Assembly: GCF_021730395.1 (NCBI RefSeq)
Contig: NC_069363.1
Coordinates: 50,339,001-50,403,000, forward strand
Direction of reading: 5' to 3'
DNA length: 64,000 bases
Source: Mercenaria mercenaria
Lineage: Eukaryota; Mollusca; Bivalvia; Venerida; Veneridae
Part shown: piece after piece, positions 12,222 through 24,156 of the stretch
How the letters are laid out: every line of letters starts with the position of its first letter
Numbering within the stretch: position 1 is the stretch's first letter
Notes under the pieces: generated by a model
What the model was told of the DNA's origin: nothing
The model's database searches: none
Seen by the model: only the letters and a program-made list of their open reading frames with translations
Position numbers and translations under genes: made by a program

Positions 12222-12470
12222 TTAAAGGGACTAACCCACAAATTTGGGCGAAAAATGTGTGCAGAAGGTAGTAAACCGTTCCAACGCCTTTGAAAAAAAG
12301 CAGGCAATTTACATTATTCATGCATTTTCACCACTATCTAACAATTCTATCACTTTGTTTTCAGTGTCATATATACATTCTATGCCAAACTTGGTGGAAA
12401 TGAACATGTTGAAAGTTTTACCAAAACTGTGGGCGAATAGCTTTTATCTTGATAAAGGGTTTTGCGATGG
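12222..12470 (+). repeat. Dispersed repeat starting AAAGGGACTAACCCACA (plus copy)
   Basis: This segment shares its start and several internal blocks ('tgtgcagaaggtag', 'aatttacatt', 'caccactatctaac', 'atcactttgttttcag') with the reverse complement of 17787-18228. It is either a separate copy or one end of a larger unit that would enclose GT31 gene 1. I found no coding content. Confidence 0.6.
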
Positions 12471-14535
12471 GCCACTTACTTACATATATGTGTTTATTCT
12501 GTTCATACGTATGAAAGGTTTAGGGTGCATACTTATTTAGTTTGCACATCTCTGTATGCGTTTCTAGTGATTTTTGTAAGTCATATATTTGTTGACTACG
12601 ATTTTGATTAATTAATACAGCTGCACATGCATATTCAATGAATAAAATCTAGAAGAAAAAATAAACTTGTTTTATTGATATTTGAAAAAATGACTTTCAC
12701 TGGATATTTTGTCACTTGTAAGATTTTGTGTAAGCTGTGAAAAGTTCTCTGTTCAGTTACTAAATGTGTAATTACAAATTAATTATTGTATTAAAACCGA
12801 AAAATTTGACAATTCAATAAAACTGAATTAAAACATTATATATCATCTACTAGATTTCATATGGACCAGATACAAAACTCAGGTAACAAGATACACATTT
12901 TTACTTACAGTCCGTGTTAAAAACATTACAACATTAGCTATCAATATGCCTTTGCCCGGGTTTAAGAATACCGGCTATGGGTAAATAGTCCGTGTGTGTT
13001 TCAGGGCAGGTCAATGGCCAAGAGCTAAGGGCGAGGTAAGCCCGACAGTAATCATAGTGATTTGAAGACGAATATGCTTGCCGCGTGTTATCAAAGACGT
13101 GACAAATGATACCAGTGGCTTCTTTTTGTTTGGCACTCATGTGTCATTAAAAGGGAAGCTACCTTCTCCCATGCTTTATATCATTACCCCCATTTGCCTT
13201 TCTTGGCTGTAAAACCATTTTAAAACTTGCTTGTTGGTTCAGATACCAAAATATATAAAATGCAAATATAAATCTAAAAAATATATTGAAATAATTAGAA
13301 AGAAGTAGCCTTTTTTTTTTTAAAGTTTCATACTAAAAGGAGTGGGGTAGATAATTACAAAATTTCATAAAAAAACTAATAAAATTAAAGTTTCTAATAG
13401 GCATTTTCCTCTATGTAATGCGTCTTTTTGTTAGTACATTTCCAACAGAATGTACAAAAATGAAAAATGTCATAAAATGTTGCTTAAATGTGGTTGAACA
13501 CATTTAAAGTGGCATCATTGTGCGTCAGTGATGGGTGTGAAGTGGAACCTATAGCCAACCTTTGTGAACAGACTCCATCATAAACCGAGTATGCTATTAT
13601 TGTCATTGGTTGCGTGCTCAACAGTGACTGCAAATGCACGTTGGTTACTTGTGTGAGTAAATCACTGAAATATACTAAATATATGTATGTATAATTCAAA
13701 ATATACGGACATTACAACGGTCCTACGTAGGCACATAAAAATGGATTCACTAGTTTCAAGGTATTATATTCCTGTTTGGGCCAACCACGGAAAACCGTTG
13801 GAGAGGGCATTGTTGGTCCAAATATGATTTCAAAATATGTACTATAAATGCAGCTGTTTGGCCAACGTTGAACCAACTATAAATTTCAGTCAGAAATATC
13901 TCGGAACTAGCCTGACATTGATTTTTAGCAAAAGACTAACGCAGAGAAAATAGTGTTGGCCCTACTTTGTTCCATTGCAATTATAAAATGCTTCATATAT
14001 CCATCTGTAATTATATACATGTTTCATAGGTCATAAGCCAATACAGATAAAACCGTTATGTAGATATGGCATGCAGCCTTTGATCAAATACTTTTCAGCA
14101 ACCGTTCATAATCATAGTATAAACTAATATAATTATATTCTGAATGCTTACATGCAACCGTAATGATATTTTGAAAAACATATATACCAAATGTATAAAT
14201 GTATTAATAAAAAGTACTGGATAAAGAACTGCTATAACATATTTTTGATTCTCATGCAATTATAACATGTTTACAATTGTTGAATATTCCAGAACACTGG
14301 AGTTATGTAACACGCGGTATGTTTTTCGTAGCATGAACTGATTAGCTTCAGTTTACTTTTAATCTGAAATGCTATCATGCTAACATTTAGGAAAACACTG
14401 TCTGAATTTTTGAAAAGCATAATATTATATAGACCTAGAGGTGACACAATTCAACAAACACCTATAGAATCTATATACCGTGTATTATGTTCAAGATTTC
14501 CTCTTTGGTTTAACATGCGTTTGGACAATATGTTT
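12471..14535. other. AT-rich intergenic sequence, no supported gene
   Basis: A less AT-rich island at 12934-13140 contains a 68-codon minus-strand frame with no recognised domain. The rest is AT-rich with short hairpins (for example around 13783-13805). I cannot support a gene here. Confidence 0.45.
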
Positions 14536-15597
14536 TTACTTTTGCCCATGAATAAAAGTTTTGTTATAATTGTGCACCATTAACTGCCATATTTCGTCCA
14601 TTGCAACAGGAATGTCGGACCATAGTAACACCGCCAAGTACGGACATGTTCCTGATCCATAACACTTACGCGCCTTGTCAGCACCCCATATTACGTCTTT
14701 CCCGTACTTCATATTTATATATTGTATTCCAGAAATATTTTTGGGAACCAGTCCATACAGATAGATGTCATCAACCCAGAAAAATGGCTGTTGTAACGCT
14801 GAATCGTAAAGAGCAGGAACTATATCGTTTGAAATAACCACTACAAACCCTTGGCAATAGTCCGGATAGAACTTTTGATTCTTAAAAACTGAATTTTCAA
14901 CATGCCATTTGGAAGCGCCATTTCGCATAATTTTAGTATTATGGAAACGGCGACAGAAAATATATCTTGTTTTATGTTGTAAAAGTGACACGTATTTCGA
15001 AAGGAAGTGAAACATATTGACAATGACATCATCGTCAACCTTTAGAACAGTTTTGGCGTTTCTGCATTTTTCATTTAACCACTTGTAAGCCATGACACCT
15101 TTGTATGTAATGTTGTGATAACTATCTATGAAATCACCTTGTAAGATGTCAGCATGTTGTTTGAACTCTTTCTCAATGTCATCTTGCAAACTCGCGTTTT
15201 TCACTTTCCCTAAAAGAAACAATACCCTAACAGATCCAAGTTTTGGATAATAAGAGTTATTTGCCCAGGTTTCTCTTATTGCTAACCGATGTTTGTAATG
15301 AGAGGTTGCAGTGTGAACAATTATCAACACGGTGAGATTAGCAACAGATGAACATAACCATGGATTCTCTAATAGATATGGCATTTTAATTGTAACTCCT
15401 TGTGTAGAGTTGGGTGACATCTTTTTCAGATTTGGAGAAATAGTTGAAACATTTTTGTATTTGAAAGTCTCTCTGTTTCTTGTTGCAATATGTTTTTGTC
15501 CCGATACTAATATATCAAAATGCAGCGATCGTTCAGCAAAATACGTAAAACAAATACATATAACCAGTAGAATTGCTAAGAAATTCTTGTACTTCAT
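14536..15597 (-). CDS. Beta-1,3-glycosyltransferase, GT31 family (gene 1)
   Basis: Predicted 353-residue type II Golgi membrane enzyme that would transfer galactose or N-acetylglucosamine in a beta-1,3 linkage from a UDP-sugar onto a glycan. Residues 6-21 form the membrane anchor. A variable stem follows to about residue 85, then the catalytic domain. GT31 landmarks are RETW at 108-111, KVDDDV with the metal-binding DDD at 188-190, YPDYCQG at 244-250 and FWVDDIY at 273-279, where the family's usual E-D-V-Y acidic motif reads D-D-I-Y. Several N-glycosylation sequons are visible. The frame is open six codons further upstream (to 15615), but the second ATG is chosen because MKYK aligns with the MKYY starts of genes 2 and 3. 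The gene is a single exon with no breaks. It is the most diverged of the three copies and lacks their shared flanks. The exact donor and acceptor cannot be read from sequence. Confidence 0.92.
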   Translation of the reverse strand: MKYKNFLAILLVICICFTYFAERSLHFDILVSGQKHIATRNRETFKYKNVSTISPNLKKMSPNSTQGVTIKMPYLLENPWLCSSVANLTVLIIVHTATSHYKHRLAIRETWANNSYYPKLGSVRVLFLLGKVKNASLQDDIEKEFKQHADILQGDFIDSYHNITYKGVMAYKWLNEKCRNAKTVLKVDDDVIVNMFHFLSKYVSLLQHKTRYIFCRRFHNTKIMRNGASKWHVENSVFKNQKFYPDYCQGFVVVISNDIVPALYDSALQQPFFWVDDIYLYGLVPKNISGIQYINMKYGKDVIWGADKARKCYGSGTCPYLAVLLWSDIPVAMDEIWQLMVHNYNKTFIHGQK

Positions 15598-17786
15598 ACT
15601 GCACAGTGCACACATATTCCGACAACATAAAGCACTGAAACTGTGGTTGAACTATTCAACTTCTTACAGACGATAAAGACAATGTAAACGTCCCTATATT
15701 CCAGAAACGGAAGTTGTATGAAGAGTCGGTTGTCTTCCACATCTTTTGCTCAATGTATCAACAGTGTTGATCAGGTTAATATATAACAATAACAACCTAC
15801 AATTAGAAAAACAAATTGAAGGTGTTATGTATGATTGGACGCTTTGAGCAGAAAAAAATATTTAAGCATATCGATAGTAGATATCGTCGAAGAAGCGTCC
15901 GTGGATATTATGGAGCAAGAGTTGGGGTATTCTTGAATATTATCATGGAAACGTTCATCACGGCGGTGGATATTATCGAAGGAATTTAAGCGTTCATGTA
16001 AACGATTGGGCTCTAATGGTCAGAGAGAAGCAACTCACATGTCTTCTGATTGGTTGAAAATGTACAGGGAATTCCGCGGTGTGCATTTACCATGTAAAGT
16101 TGTCTCCTTTGGTCATGTTGGTGTAATATATGTTAAATTTATTTGAAAACTTTCTAATTTCATAAACTAAAATTGAAATCTGTGATTATTGGCTATAAGT
16201 ATTTAGAATGATGCATTTTTTGGCTATAAATATGCATGTTTTACCAGTTGAGCATTTAATGTCTGTGCCAGACTATGGGTAACTGAGTACAAAGAGAAAA
16301 AAAAGAGTGCCCGAAAGTGATGATCAGCAGGTATATTCCTTGCAGTTTTATGTTGGCCATGGACAGTTCTTTCATCCTGAGTAGGTGGCATCAAAAGTTT
16401 TAATGCTAGGAAAGGTCAATAACACAAAACATTACAATGTGGGCTTATGGCAATTCAGTTAGTTCCCTTAGACCATACGACCTGATTTTTTGCCCTATTA
16501 AAGGTATACTATGTGAACATTTTATAATACTGTATATATAGTTGAAGTAAACAAAATTAAAACGTTTTCATGTTAACGGTAAATATTAGATTACAGAAGT
16601 GATTATGTTAATGGTAGATATTATCATAAAAGCGTCCATTATCAAACTAAGGTGTATATAATGTTAATAGAACAATAAATCACGATTAAGGTATATTCTA
16701 CCACGCGGCAGAAGTCTGAAAGGCAAACTGCTCCCATAGAAACAAAAAAAAAGGTTATTGTTCTGATTTTAAACGTCTATTGAAGTAGACGTCTCAAGAT
16801 CGTGCTCAGATGATTATGCAAACAATATTAATGTACTAATCGTTTACCATTCACAAATAAATGCAAGTGTTGGTAAATTTTCTTCGGAACACTACAACTC
16901 GGGAAACATTCGGTTGTACTGAACATTAATTGCTTCAGAAACGTGAAAGAGTTTTATACTTACAATAAAAATCCACAGTCCCGTAAAACATAACCCAAAA
17001 AGCTAATATTAGAGTAAATCTTATCCGTTTAGAAGAAGGATCTAATTATTCTACGGCCGTGTGTAAATCGGTATTGTCCTAATCATTATACCTATGGCTT
17101 TTGTCAATATTTGAAAAGATAGCGTGCGTCAGTCCAATTAATAATCAGTATGTAAATATATTGTCTGTTGAACAGAACAGAACAGAACATACCTTTATTA
17201 CCTCGGAACTTGTACATAACAGTTATTTGAGTATACAAAGCAAAAATAATATTCAATTCAATTCAACATGACATGGTGATATAAGCATGTACGAAGTCAA
17301 ATAGCATGTATAATTTTATCATTTTATCTGTTAATAATTCGTAAGGTTAGGATGGGTCGCCGCAAAAAAATGTTAAGTTTAACAAGAGCAAGTTTTAAAA
17401 GTTGGGCGGGGGCGTGAGCGGGGGGGGGGGGGGGGGGATAGAGAGGGTACTTTTAGACACTGGAATATTTGGTGCTCGGGTTTTGGTTGAATAAGAATCA
17501 ATACTTATGAGCGCAGTAAATTGAAAATGAATATAAAAATAAAAAATTAATAAGGGGCTTATCCCATGAAACTTGAGTAACTTGAACCAAATATTAGAAT
17601 ATTAGAATGCTGAAAGTAAATAAAGTAAGTAAATAAAGTAGACATCTATGGGGGTGTATTGTCGGCGGGAGTGGGTAACGGGATTTGAAGGACAATATCA
17701 AGAAACAAAAGAAACTAAATTTAAAAAATGGGTAGAGCCGAGTAGGCGAGTAGGATGGGGGTAATGTGGACGGGGGTGACTTGATA
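15598..17786. other. Intergenic sequence upstream of GT31 gene 1
   Basis: No gene is seen. Around 17171-17190 there is a (GAACA)n tract followed by 'tacctttattacctcgg', the reverse-complement 3' tail of the LINE family whose end is also seen at 23860-23910. A G-run lies at 17419-17438. The 15830-16050 and 16560-16660 stretches share loose 'ggtagatattatc' and 'aagcgtcc' phrases but no clear boundary. Confidence 0.5.
17171..17260 (-). repeat. Truncated LINE 3' tail with (TTCTG)n end
   Basis: Read on the minus strand: 'gtacaagttccgaggtaataaaggta' (split here: 'gtacaagttccgagg', 'taataaaggta') followed by repeated TTCTG. This matches the layout of the tails at 23850-23910 and 59875-59935. Only the tail is recognisable. 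Confidence 0.5.
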
Positions 17787-18228
17787 CTAAAAGACAATAT
17801 CATCGGGTGGGTTGGGTTTGAGGTTGGTATGGCAGGATATGAACACACAGAATAAAAAAAAACAAGGAATTAAACGTATCTTTAATGGAATTTGGAGTTT
17901 GTGGAAAGTAATGTAAGGGTGGGTGAATACTGTGGACAGGGTAGGGACATGAGACTGAAAAAAGTGATAAAGTGGTTGAAACTTAAAGTTAGATATTGGT
18001 AAAATTGCAAGGAAAATGTAAATGTTCTGCATTCTTCCAATTTGTTAAAAGCGTGGCAATGGTTTGCTACCTTCTGCACAACATTTTTGGTTATTTATAA
18101 GACTATCTTGCAAAAATCTTGCGTTAGTAAGTTTATACCACTGGCCACTTTCAGAGTACTCATTCACGGTTTATTGATTTGAATGAAAAATTATTTTTCG
18201 CATAAAATGTGTGGGTTAGTCCCTTTAA
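17787..18228 (-). repeat. Dispersed repeat starting AAAGGGACTAACCCACA (minus copy)
   Basis: The reverse complement begins at 18228 with the same 17-base start as 12222 and keeps collinear blocks with it, such as 'tgtgcagaaggtag', 'cacgctttt' and 'caatatctaac'. Two short minus-strand open frames overlap it but show no domain. With the copy at 12222 it forms an inverted pair about 5.5 kb apart around GT31 gene 1. Confidence 0.6.
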
Positions 18229-18240
18229 TCAAAAACCGTA

Positions 18241-19630
18241 TATTAATCACAGGCACGAGTATCGGACCTGGGACAAAATATATGAGTCAAAAAGGAAAAA
18301 TATGTAGTGAAATATGAGCCCCCTTCAAAAGATATATATGTCTACTTGAAGGCCAGAATCTCGAGTAGACTTACACAGTCTGTTGAGATTAAACATTTCC
18401 CATTTATTTATTCATTTTTTTTAAAAATATATATCAAATTTTCTATAGCTCCCTTTTACTGTGGCTTATCTTAGAGACAGAGGCTAGAGATATTGTAAAT
18501 TTTATGAGAAAGTGGTATCAGAGAGGATTTTATGGCCAATTGCTTTACATGTAATGACTCTAACGACTGATGCCAGTCTAAATCTCGAGATTCGAGCCTG
18601 CGAGCAATGGGTTCACTTCCCGGTCCGCTGTGAAATAAATTCTCGAGACAATTAAACAAACTACCTATCACTATTTCACGTGTACATTCATCTACAAAAT
18701 GAGACCGACCTCAAGTTTCTAGCCCTTCCCGTTCATGAAATATATATCAGGAAACGATTGCCTTTCTGCTGAAAGTTCCTGGTAGATAAAAATGTGGCAC
18801 AACGAATCGGTACGAAATCACGAACTAAAATATGTTTGTCAGCCTAGCACGGGTCAAATTCATTAAAAAGTACTTAAAAATATAACTAAATACATAAACT
18901 AGGGCCACTCACAATCGTCAGTAGCATCTCAAACACGCGATATTGGCGACAGTCTTTCAATTGAATGCTACGCCATTGAACAGAATTCCTTAGGTATTTT
19001 TAAACGCAATTTCTGATTGGCCCATAACGACACACCTCCTACAGAACCGCAACGTTTCGCACAAAATTACTTGGGTTTCAATTGAAAGACCGGCGGAAAA
19101 ATAAAAAAGTAAATCTCGCGAGTATCAGATGCTACTGACGGTGGTGAGTGGCCATAATTTACATATTTAGTAATACTTGTTCTTAATGGCACGTGAATTT
19201 GGCCCGTGCTAGGCTGAAAAGCATATTTTAGTCCGTGATTTCGTACCGTTTCGTTGTGCCACATTTTTATCTACCTGGAACTTGCAACAGAAAGTCACTA
19301 GTTTTCTGGTAGATATTTCATGAACATGAAGGGCTAGAGACTTGGGGTCGGTCTCATTTTGTAGCTAAATGTACACGTGAAATAGTGATAGATAGTTTGT
19401 TTAATTGTCTCGGGAATTCATTTCACAGCGGACCGGGAAGTGAACCCATTGCTCGCAGGCTCGAATCTCGAGATTCTGGCCTTCAAGTAGACATATGTAT
19501 CTTTTAAAGGGGGCTCATATTTTATTGTATATTTTTAATTTTCGACACATTTAGGATGAAAACAATGATTTTTATCAATCTGGTCATATTTTTTTGTCCC
19601 AGGTCCGATACTCGTATCTGTGATATTAAT
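18241..19630. mobile_element. Large foldback element, ~1.39 kb
   Basis: Nearly the whole element folds on itself. The outer tips share 'acgagtatcggacctggga'. Inner blocks shared in reverse complement include 'gagcccccttcaaaag', 'gcctgcgagcaatgggttc', 'cacttcccggtccgctgtg' and 'gcctagcacgggtcaaatt'. The loop is near 18965-19080. The left arm carries an extra 215-bp element that the right arm lacks (see 18366-18580). No coding frame of note. The superfamily is unknown. Confidence 0.85.
18366..18580. mobile_element. 215-bp MITE nested in the foldback arm, 9-bp target duplication
   Basis: It is flanked by exact 9-bp repeats AATCTCGAG (18357-18365 and 18581-18589). The intact right arm has that 9-mer once, giving a direct before-and-after comparison. 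The ends are imperfect inverted repeats, TAGACTTACACAGTC versus TAGACTGGCATCAGTC. A 9-bp duplication is typical of Mutator-like elements, but hAT elements with slightly long duplications cannot be excluded. Confidence 0.8.
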
Positions 19631-19968
19631 GAAAAAACTGAAACAAATAATGGCCTAGGGACATAATTTCTTCAAATTGGAATATATACAGTTGGTATTA
19701 AAATGGATAATGCTTTGTCTCATCAGCTTGAATTGATAGATATTGGAATTATTGAGACATCTCGATTTTTGAAACGCCCCTCTGATAAAGGGAGACCATT
19801 CTAACTCATGAAGACATGACAAACACATTCGTGTGTGGAGTGGCTTATGTGTAATAGTTTAAATTTTACCTAGGTGGATTTGAAGCATAGTACCATCCTA
19901 CATGATAGAATTCTAGCAACTGTATCTTATTCCAGAGGTTTGCCAAAGTATATATTATTCAGTTCTAT
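19631..19968. other. Spacer, no feature seen
   Basis: AT-rich sequence without a recognisable gene or repeat boundary. The last five bases (TCTAT, 19964-19968) are the left target duplication of the next element. Confidence 0.5.
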
Positions 19969-20453
19969 CAGGGGCGGTTCCAGGATTTTTTCCGGGGATG
20001 CGGGGGGGGGGGGGCGGTTGGGGGTAGGTGCGGGAGAGGGTGTCCCCCTCCTGCTGGTGGGGCTACGGAGCCTACCCCTGCAATTTTTTGTTTCTTGGGG
20101 TCAACGGAGGCGAATTTAATTCGAGCGTTTTAGAGTAAAAAAGAACACAAGAATCTGAATCCAATCAAAAATGTAATCATCACTTCGAAAATTAGAAATC
20201 CAATATTATTTTACACATTTTCCCATGATATGAAAACGAGCATAGTGGGGATACGGATGAACAAGAATGAAAAATTCATTATTGGCCTTGACTAAGTTTA
20301 AGCCCCTGCCAATTACTCGCCGACTTCTAAAGGAGTGCAGCTTTAAAAGTTTTCACCATTAACTTTGAAAATTCTAGGAAGGGGGTGGGAGGGGGGGGGG
20401 GGGGGGGGGTCCGGACCCCCTGACCCCCATCCCCCACGCTGGATCCACCCATG
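19969..20453. mobile_element. G-tract MITE with 5-bp target duplication
   Basis: The termini CAGGGGCGGTTCCAGGA and (from the right) CATGGGTGGATCCAGCG are imperfect inverted repeats. TCTAT flanks both sides (19964-19968, 20454-20458). Long G tracts sit just inside both ends (around 19997-20012 and 20385-20410), followed by a C-rich mirror 'ggaccccctgaccccc'. The interior is non-coding. It resembles in layout the element at 43697-44501. Confidence 0.7.
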
Positions 20454-21050
20454 TCTATTATTGATTTATTACCTCAAGTAAACATTCAATGTAAATATTC
20501 CATAGACCCTGTTTAGATTGATTTTGAATATTACATTTCAAAAACTATCCAGGTGTAATACTTTGATTACATTGAAAATCACCGGGGCGCTTGTCATTCG
20601 TTTCCAAAACCCAAGCGTTCCAACGATCTGATCCAGTCCCTTCGGGTTTATTTCGTTTCCAAATGCCTGTGTCGACAAACGTTCGAATGAGTAGACAAGA
20701 CAATGGAGAAGCTTATTAAAGCATATTAACCGTCCACCTAAAACTAATTAGTCCTTCCTATATTTCTAAGAAAACGAAAGATTTGGCTATGAACTATTCA
20801 ATACCCTATTTTCTTTTCATTTGTTTTCGTTAATATATGATACAATTTTCATGAAAAATAGGTGTAAGAAAAAGTTATGTTCTAAAAAATACGTGAAAGA
20901 CGACCTGAAGTTATCGTTTATATATAGCCTGTCTATATCCCATGCCTAATATCTTACAATCAGTTATTTGAGGAAATCTCTAAAATATACTTGTTTTTTT
21001 CCGCTAGTATATAAATTATAAGAAAACTGATAAAAATCTGAAATATACAA
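20454..21050. other. AT-rich spacer, no feature seen
   Basis: No gene or repeat boundary could be supported in this stretch. Confidence 0.45.
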
Positions 21051-21290
21051 ATGAGCCGTGCCATGAGAAAACCAACATAGTGGGTTTGCGACCAGCATGG
21101 ATCCAGACCAGCCTGCGCATCCGCGCAGTCTGGTCAGGCTCCATGCTGTTCGCTTTTAAAGCATATTGGAATTGGAGAAACTGTTAGCGAACAGCATGGA
21201 TCCTGACCAGACTGCGCGGATGCGCAGGCTGGTCTGGATCCATGCTGGTCGCAAACCCACTATGTTGGTTTTCCCATTGCACGGCTCAAA
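21051..21290. mobile_element. 240-bp palindromic MITE (copy 1)
   Basis: The arms of about 105 bp are near-exact reverse complements, running from ATGAGCCGTGCCATG inward through 'gcgaccagcatggatcc' and 'gcgcatccgcgcagtctgg' to a short 'ttttaaagcatattgg' loop region. A second copy lies at 54792-54988. No open frame. The repeat could form a long hairpin and, if transcribed, a double-stranded RNA. Confidence 0.85.
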
Positions 21291-22710
21291 TATCAATATA
21301 ATGTCTTTATTATTAGTCTAGTAGCTAGTCTGTCTGGTTGACATTGTTACATAACAGTTGTAAGACATATAAGTAATTCTCGGAAATTACTATATGATTG
21401 TTCAGTTGACCTTTGTTAATGTCGCTTTAAGAATTTCATACTTGTTTATTTCTGAAGCTAGCTGTAAACAAATATTAACTATTTCCCAAAATGCAACTGT
21501 GTGATGCGGGAGACGATATAAGATGCAGATAAGAATCTATTTGATATCATCTTTAATATCTATCCATAACGATTTTGAAGTATGTATCAAGTTAATGTTA
21601 TTCATTACTAGCCCATCGACAACATGACACTACGATGACCCTAACAGCATTCTGAAGTTCCGCGTGCCATAAGCGATTGATATTGGCTGGGCAATTTTAT
21701 GAAATCTGAATGTGTTTAATTAAAATGTAATATCAAATTATTAGTCTCCTGACGGTGGAACACCGGATGGGAATATAGGTATGTCCTTCGTCCGTCCGTC
21801 TGTCCGTCCACAAATCTGGATCCTGCAATTACTATAAGAGTGTTCAAGCTAGGTTCATACAACTTGGTATGTGAATAGAAGGCAATATGTAGATTATGCA
21901 CGTACATGACGTACGGACGGACGGATAGATAAGGGCAACTCTAACCACCAAGTATTTACTTTTTGAGGTTGGTGGGCACAAGGGATTGAACACTTTCATT
22001 CTACAAGCAAGACTGTTGCAAGCTAAAATATATATGAAACGTTATCAAGCAATCTGGTTTTCCAACTTAGTTACGTGTCAGTCATGAAAACGAGGTCAAT
22101 ACGGCTACGCTGAAAAATATAGGGAGTGGGTTATGACTGAATGTAAAAAGCAATGCGATAATTTGTAAAAAATTGTAATGGATCAAATGGGTGTTACTGG
22201 ACCTGGGTACAAGTGTCCGTAGGATTTAGACGTTTGGTAATGAAACAAATCGGTATAAATAAACAACAGTAGATTAAAAGTTTTAGAAGATATAGTGAAA
22301 TTTAGAAGCGTGCCATATAACTTTAATCAATACTGTTGTAACTATTTACCCTATTGATTTTGCCCTTTGAGGCATCTGATCCTAAACCAGAAGCTGTATG
22401 CCCCTACAAAGATAAATGTATAATCAATTGAGAAGCTAAACTAAAAAAAACTCCGAAACCGGGTGAGTAAAATAGCTGAGCAAAATTGGCCAAGTACAAA
22501 AGGAACATAATTTTATTAAAAAGACAGGGAGAGTTATATAATCTATGTTATTCAGTTGGTATTTCCATGGCAAATATCGACCAATATGAAAATAGGTGTG
22601 AAGTTTGATTTGTTGTGACGAATTGATACCGAGATATTAAATCGCAGGCAATCACAGAGTTTTGTTGGGGAAAAATTATAAAAAGGAACACTGTAATAAA
22701 AACAGTTTCA
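21291..22710. other. Intergenic sequence, no supported gene
   Basis: A short GTCCGTCCGTC stretch at about 21788-21812 and 'acggacggacgg' at 21912 look like pieces of tandem-repeat element ends. Otherwise nothing is supported. Confidence 0.45.
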
Positions 22711-23529
22711 TTAAGGTTTCGATGGAGGCCTTGAGAAACAAAAATCCAACAACACCAAATCATAGAAAGAAAGAGTTGTTTGACATGAAAATTGAACAGC
22801 ATGTAAAACATGTATATTACTTTACGAAACAAGTGTCAGTATACTGATATAAACATTGAATTCCGGAAAAGGGCTGCCTAAAGGGGCTCCACTTCCGGAC
22901 AGTTAAACGCCTTTAAAAACTCACCATTTTCAAAGAACTGTTACACATGTTTGTTTTGATGCATTTGCAATAGCGTGCGAGTGGTGAAATTTCACATAAC
23001 AAGGTGGAACATAGTTTTCAGCAATTGTTTATCTTTTTTTCTTTACAAATGACATTCATTTTCAAAGGGAGACAACTTTTTCTCAAAGATAACTTAAAAT
23101 AATCGGAAACAGTTGTTTCCCTTTGAAAATGAATGCCATTTGTACTTAAAATAATCGGGAACAGTTGTCTCCCTTTGAAAATGAATGCCATTTGTAAAAA
23201 AATAAAGATAAACAATTGCTGAAAACTGTGTTCCACCTTGTTATGCGAAATTTCACCACTCGCACGCTATTGCAAATGCATCAAAACGAACATCTGTAAC
23301 TGTTCTTTGAAAATGGTGAGTTTTTAAAGGCGTTTAACTGTCCGGAAGTGGAGCCCCTTTAGGCAGCCCTTTTCCGGAATTCAATGTTTATATCAGTATA
23401 TTGACACTTGTTTTGTAAAGTAATGTACATGTTTTACATGCTGTTCAATTTTCATGTCTAACAACTCTTTCTTTCTATGATTTGGTGTTGTTTGATTTTT
23501 GTTTCTCAAGGCCTCCATCGAAACCTTAA
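22711..23529. mobile_element. 819-bp foldback element
   Basis: The arms 22711 to about 23080 and about 23180 to 23529 are reverse complements, with shared blocks such as 'ttaaggtttcgatggaggcc', 'gaattccggaaaagggctgcc' and 'cactcgcacgctattgc' (as complements). The centre carries a ~70-bp tandem duplication ('tccctttgaaaatgaatg' with 'acttaaaataatcgg'). Open frames on both strands are by-products of the palindrome. It abuts the LINE fragment at 23530. Confidence 0.85.
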
Positions 23530-23910
23530 ATAATTGGTATTGTTTAGTTGAAAATTCAAGCAATAGCACATTCTACAGAGCATTTAAGAAATTTTTTGGT
23601 ATTGAACCTTATTTATCCAAACTACAATCCTCTCTATTATATAATTTCATTAAATTTAGAACAAGGAATCACCGCTTACCCATTGAAACGGGAAACTGGT
23701 CAAGAATACCAATAAATGAAAGAACTTGTAACTCATGTAGAAACAGAATTGATGATGAATTTCATTATTTATTCGAATGCGAACTTGATGTGTTTATATA
23801 TGGTAGCCTCGTAATAGATCATATTGTCTATTGTAAATTCCTTATATTTGCATGTGTGTACATGTATTGAGAGAATAAACGAGATGTTCTGTTCTGTTCT
23901 GTTCTGTTCA
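23530..23910 (+). pseudogene. LINE 3' end with zf-RVT-like block and (TTCTG)n tail
   Basis: The plus-strand frame reads 'STFYRAFKKFFGIEPYL', then 'FRTRNHRLPIETGNWSRIP' and 'CNSCRNRIDDEFHYLFECE', the Cys/His block that closes many LINE reverse transcriptases. A short untranslated stretch follows with 'gtacatgtattgagag' and 'aataaacgag', then five TTCTG repeats (about 23884-23909). Everything upstream of the C-terminus is missing, so this is a 5'-truncated insertion. The same tail is seen on the minus strand at 17171 and 59875. Confidence 0.75.
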
Positions 23911-24156
23911 AAAACAAGTTGTCAAACCCCAACAAACGGAGTCAACTGATAGCAATATCTCTGGTGGCTTTCGGCACAGTGAGGTTAATGACTTCAATGC
24001 ACATAGAAGCAATTTCTATATTTCATAGTGAAGAATAAAAAAAATCTAATCACATTTCTACTGAAATTTAAACTTAGATACGTTTGTATGCTGTGTTAAT
24101 TTGTTACCCGTATTTATCACTGTTTTAGACTATGTTTTCAATCTGTTCGTAAGTTA

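Noticed and set aside
12934-13140. 68-codon minus-strand frame in a less AT-rich island
   Set aside because: Interesting composition, but too short, with no domain and no neighbouring exon that I can support.
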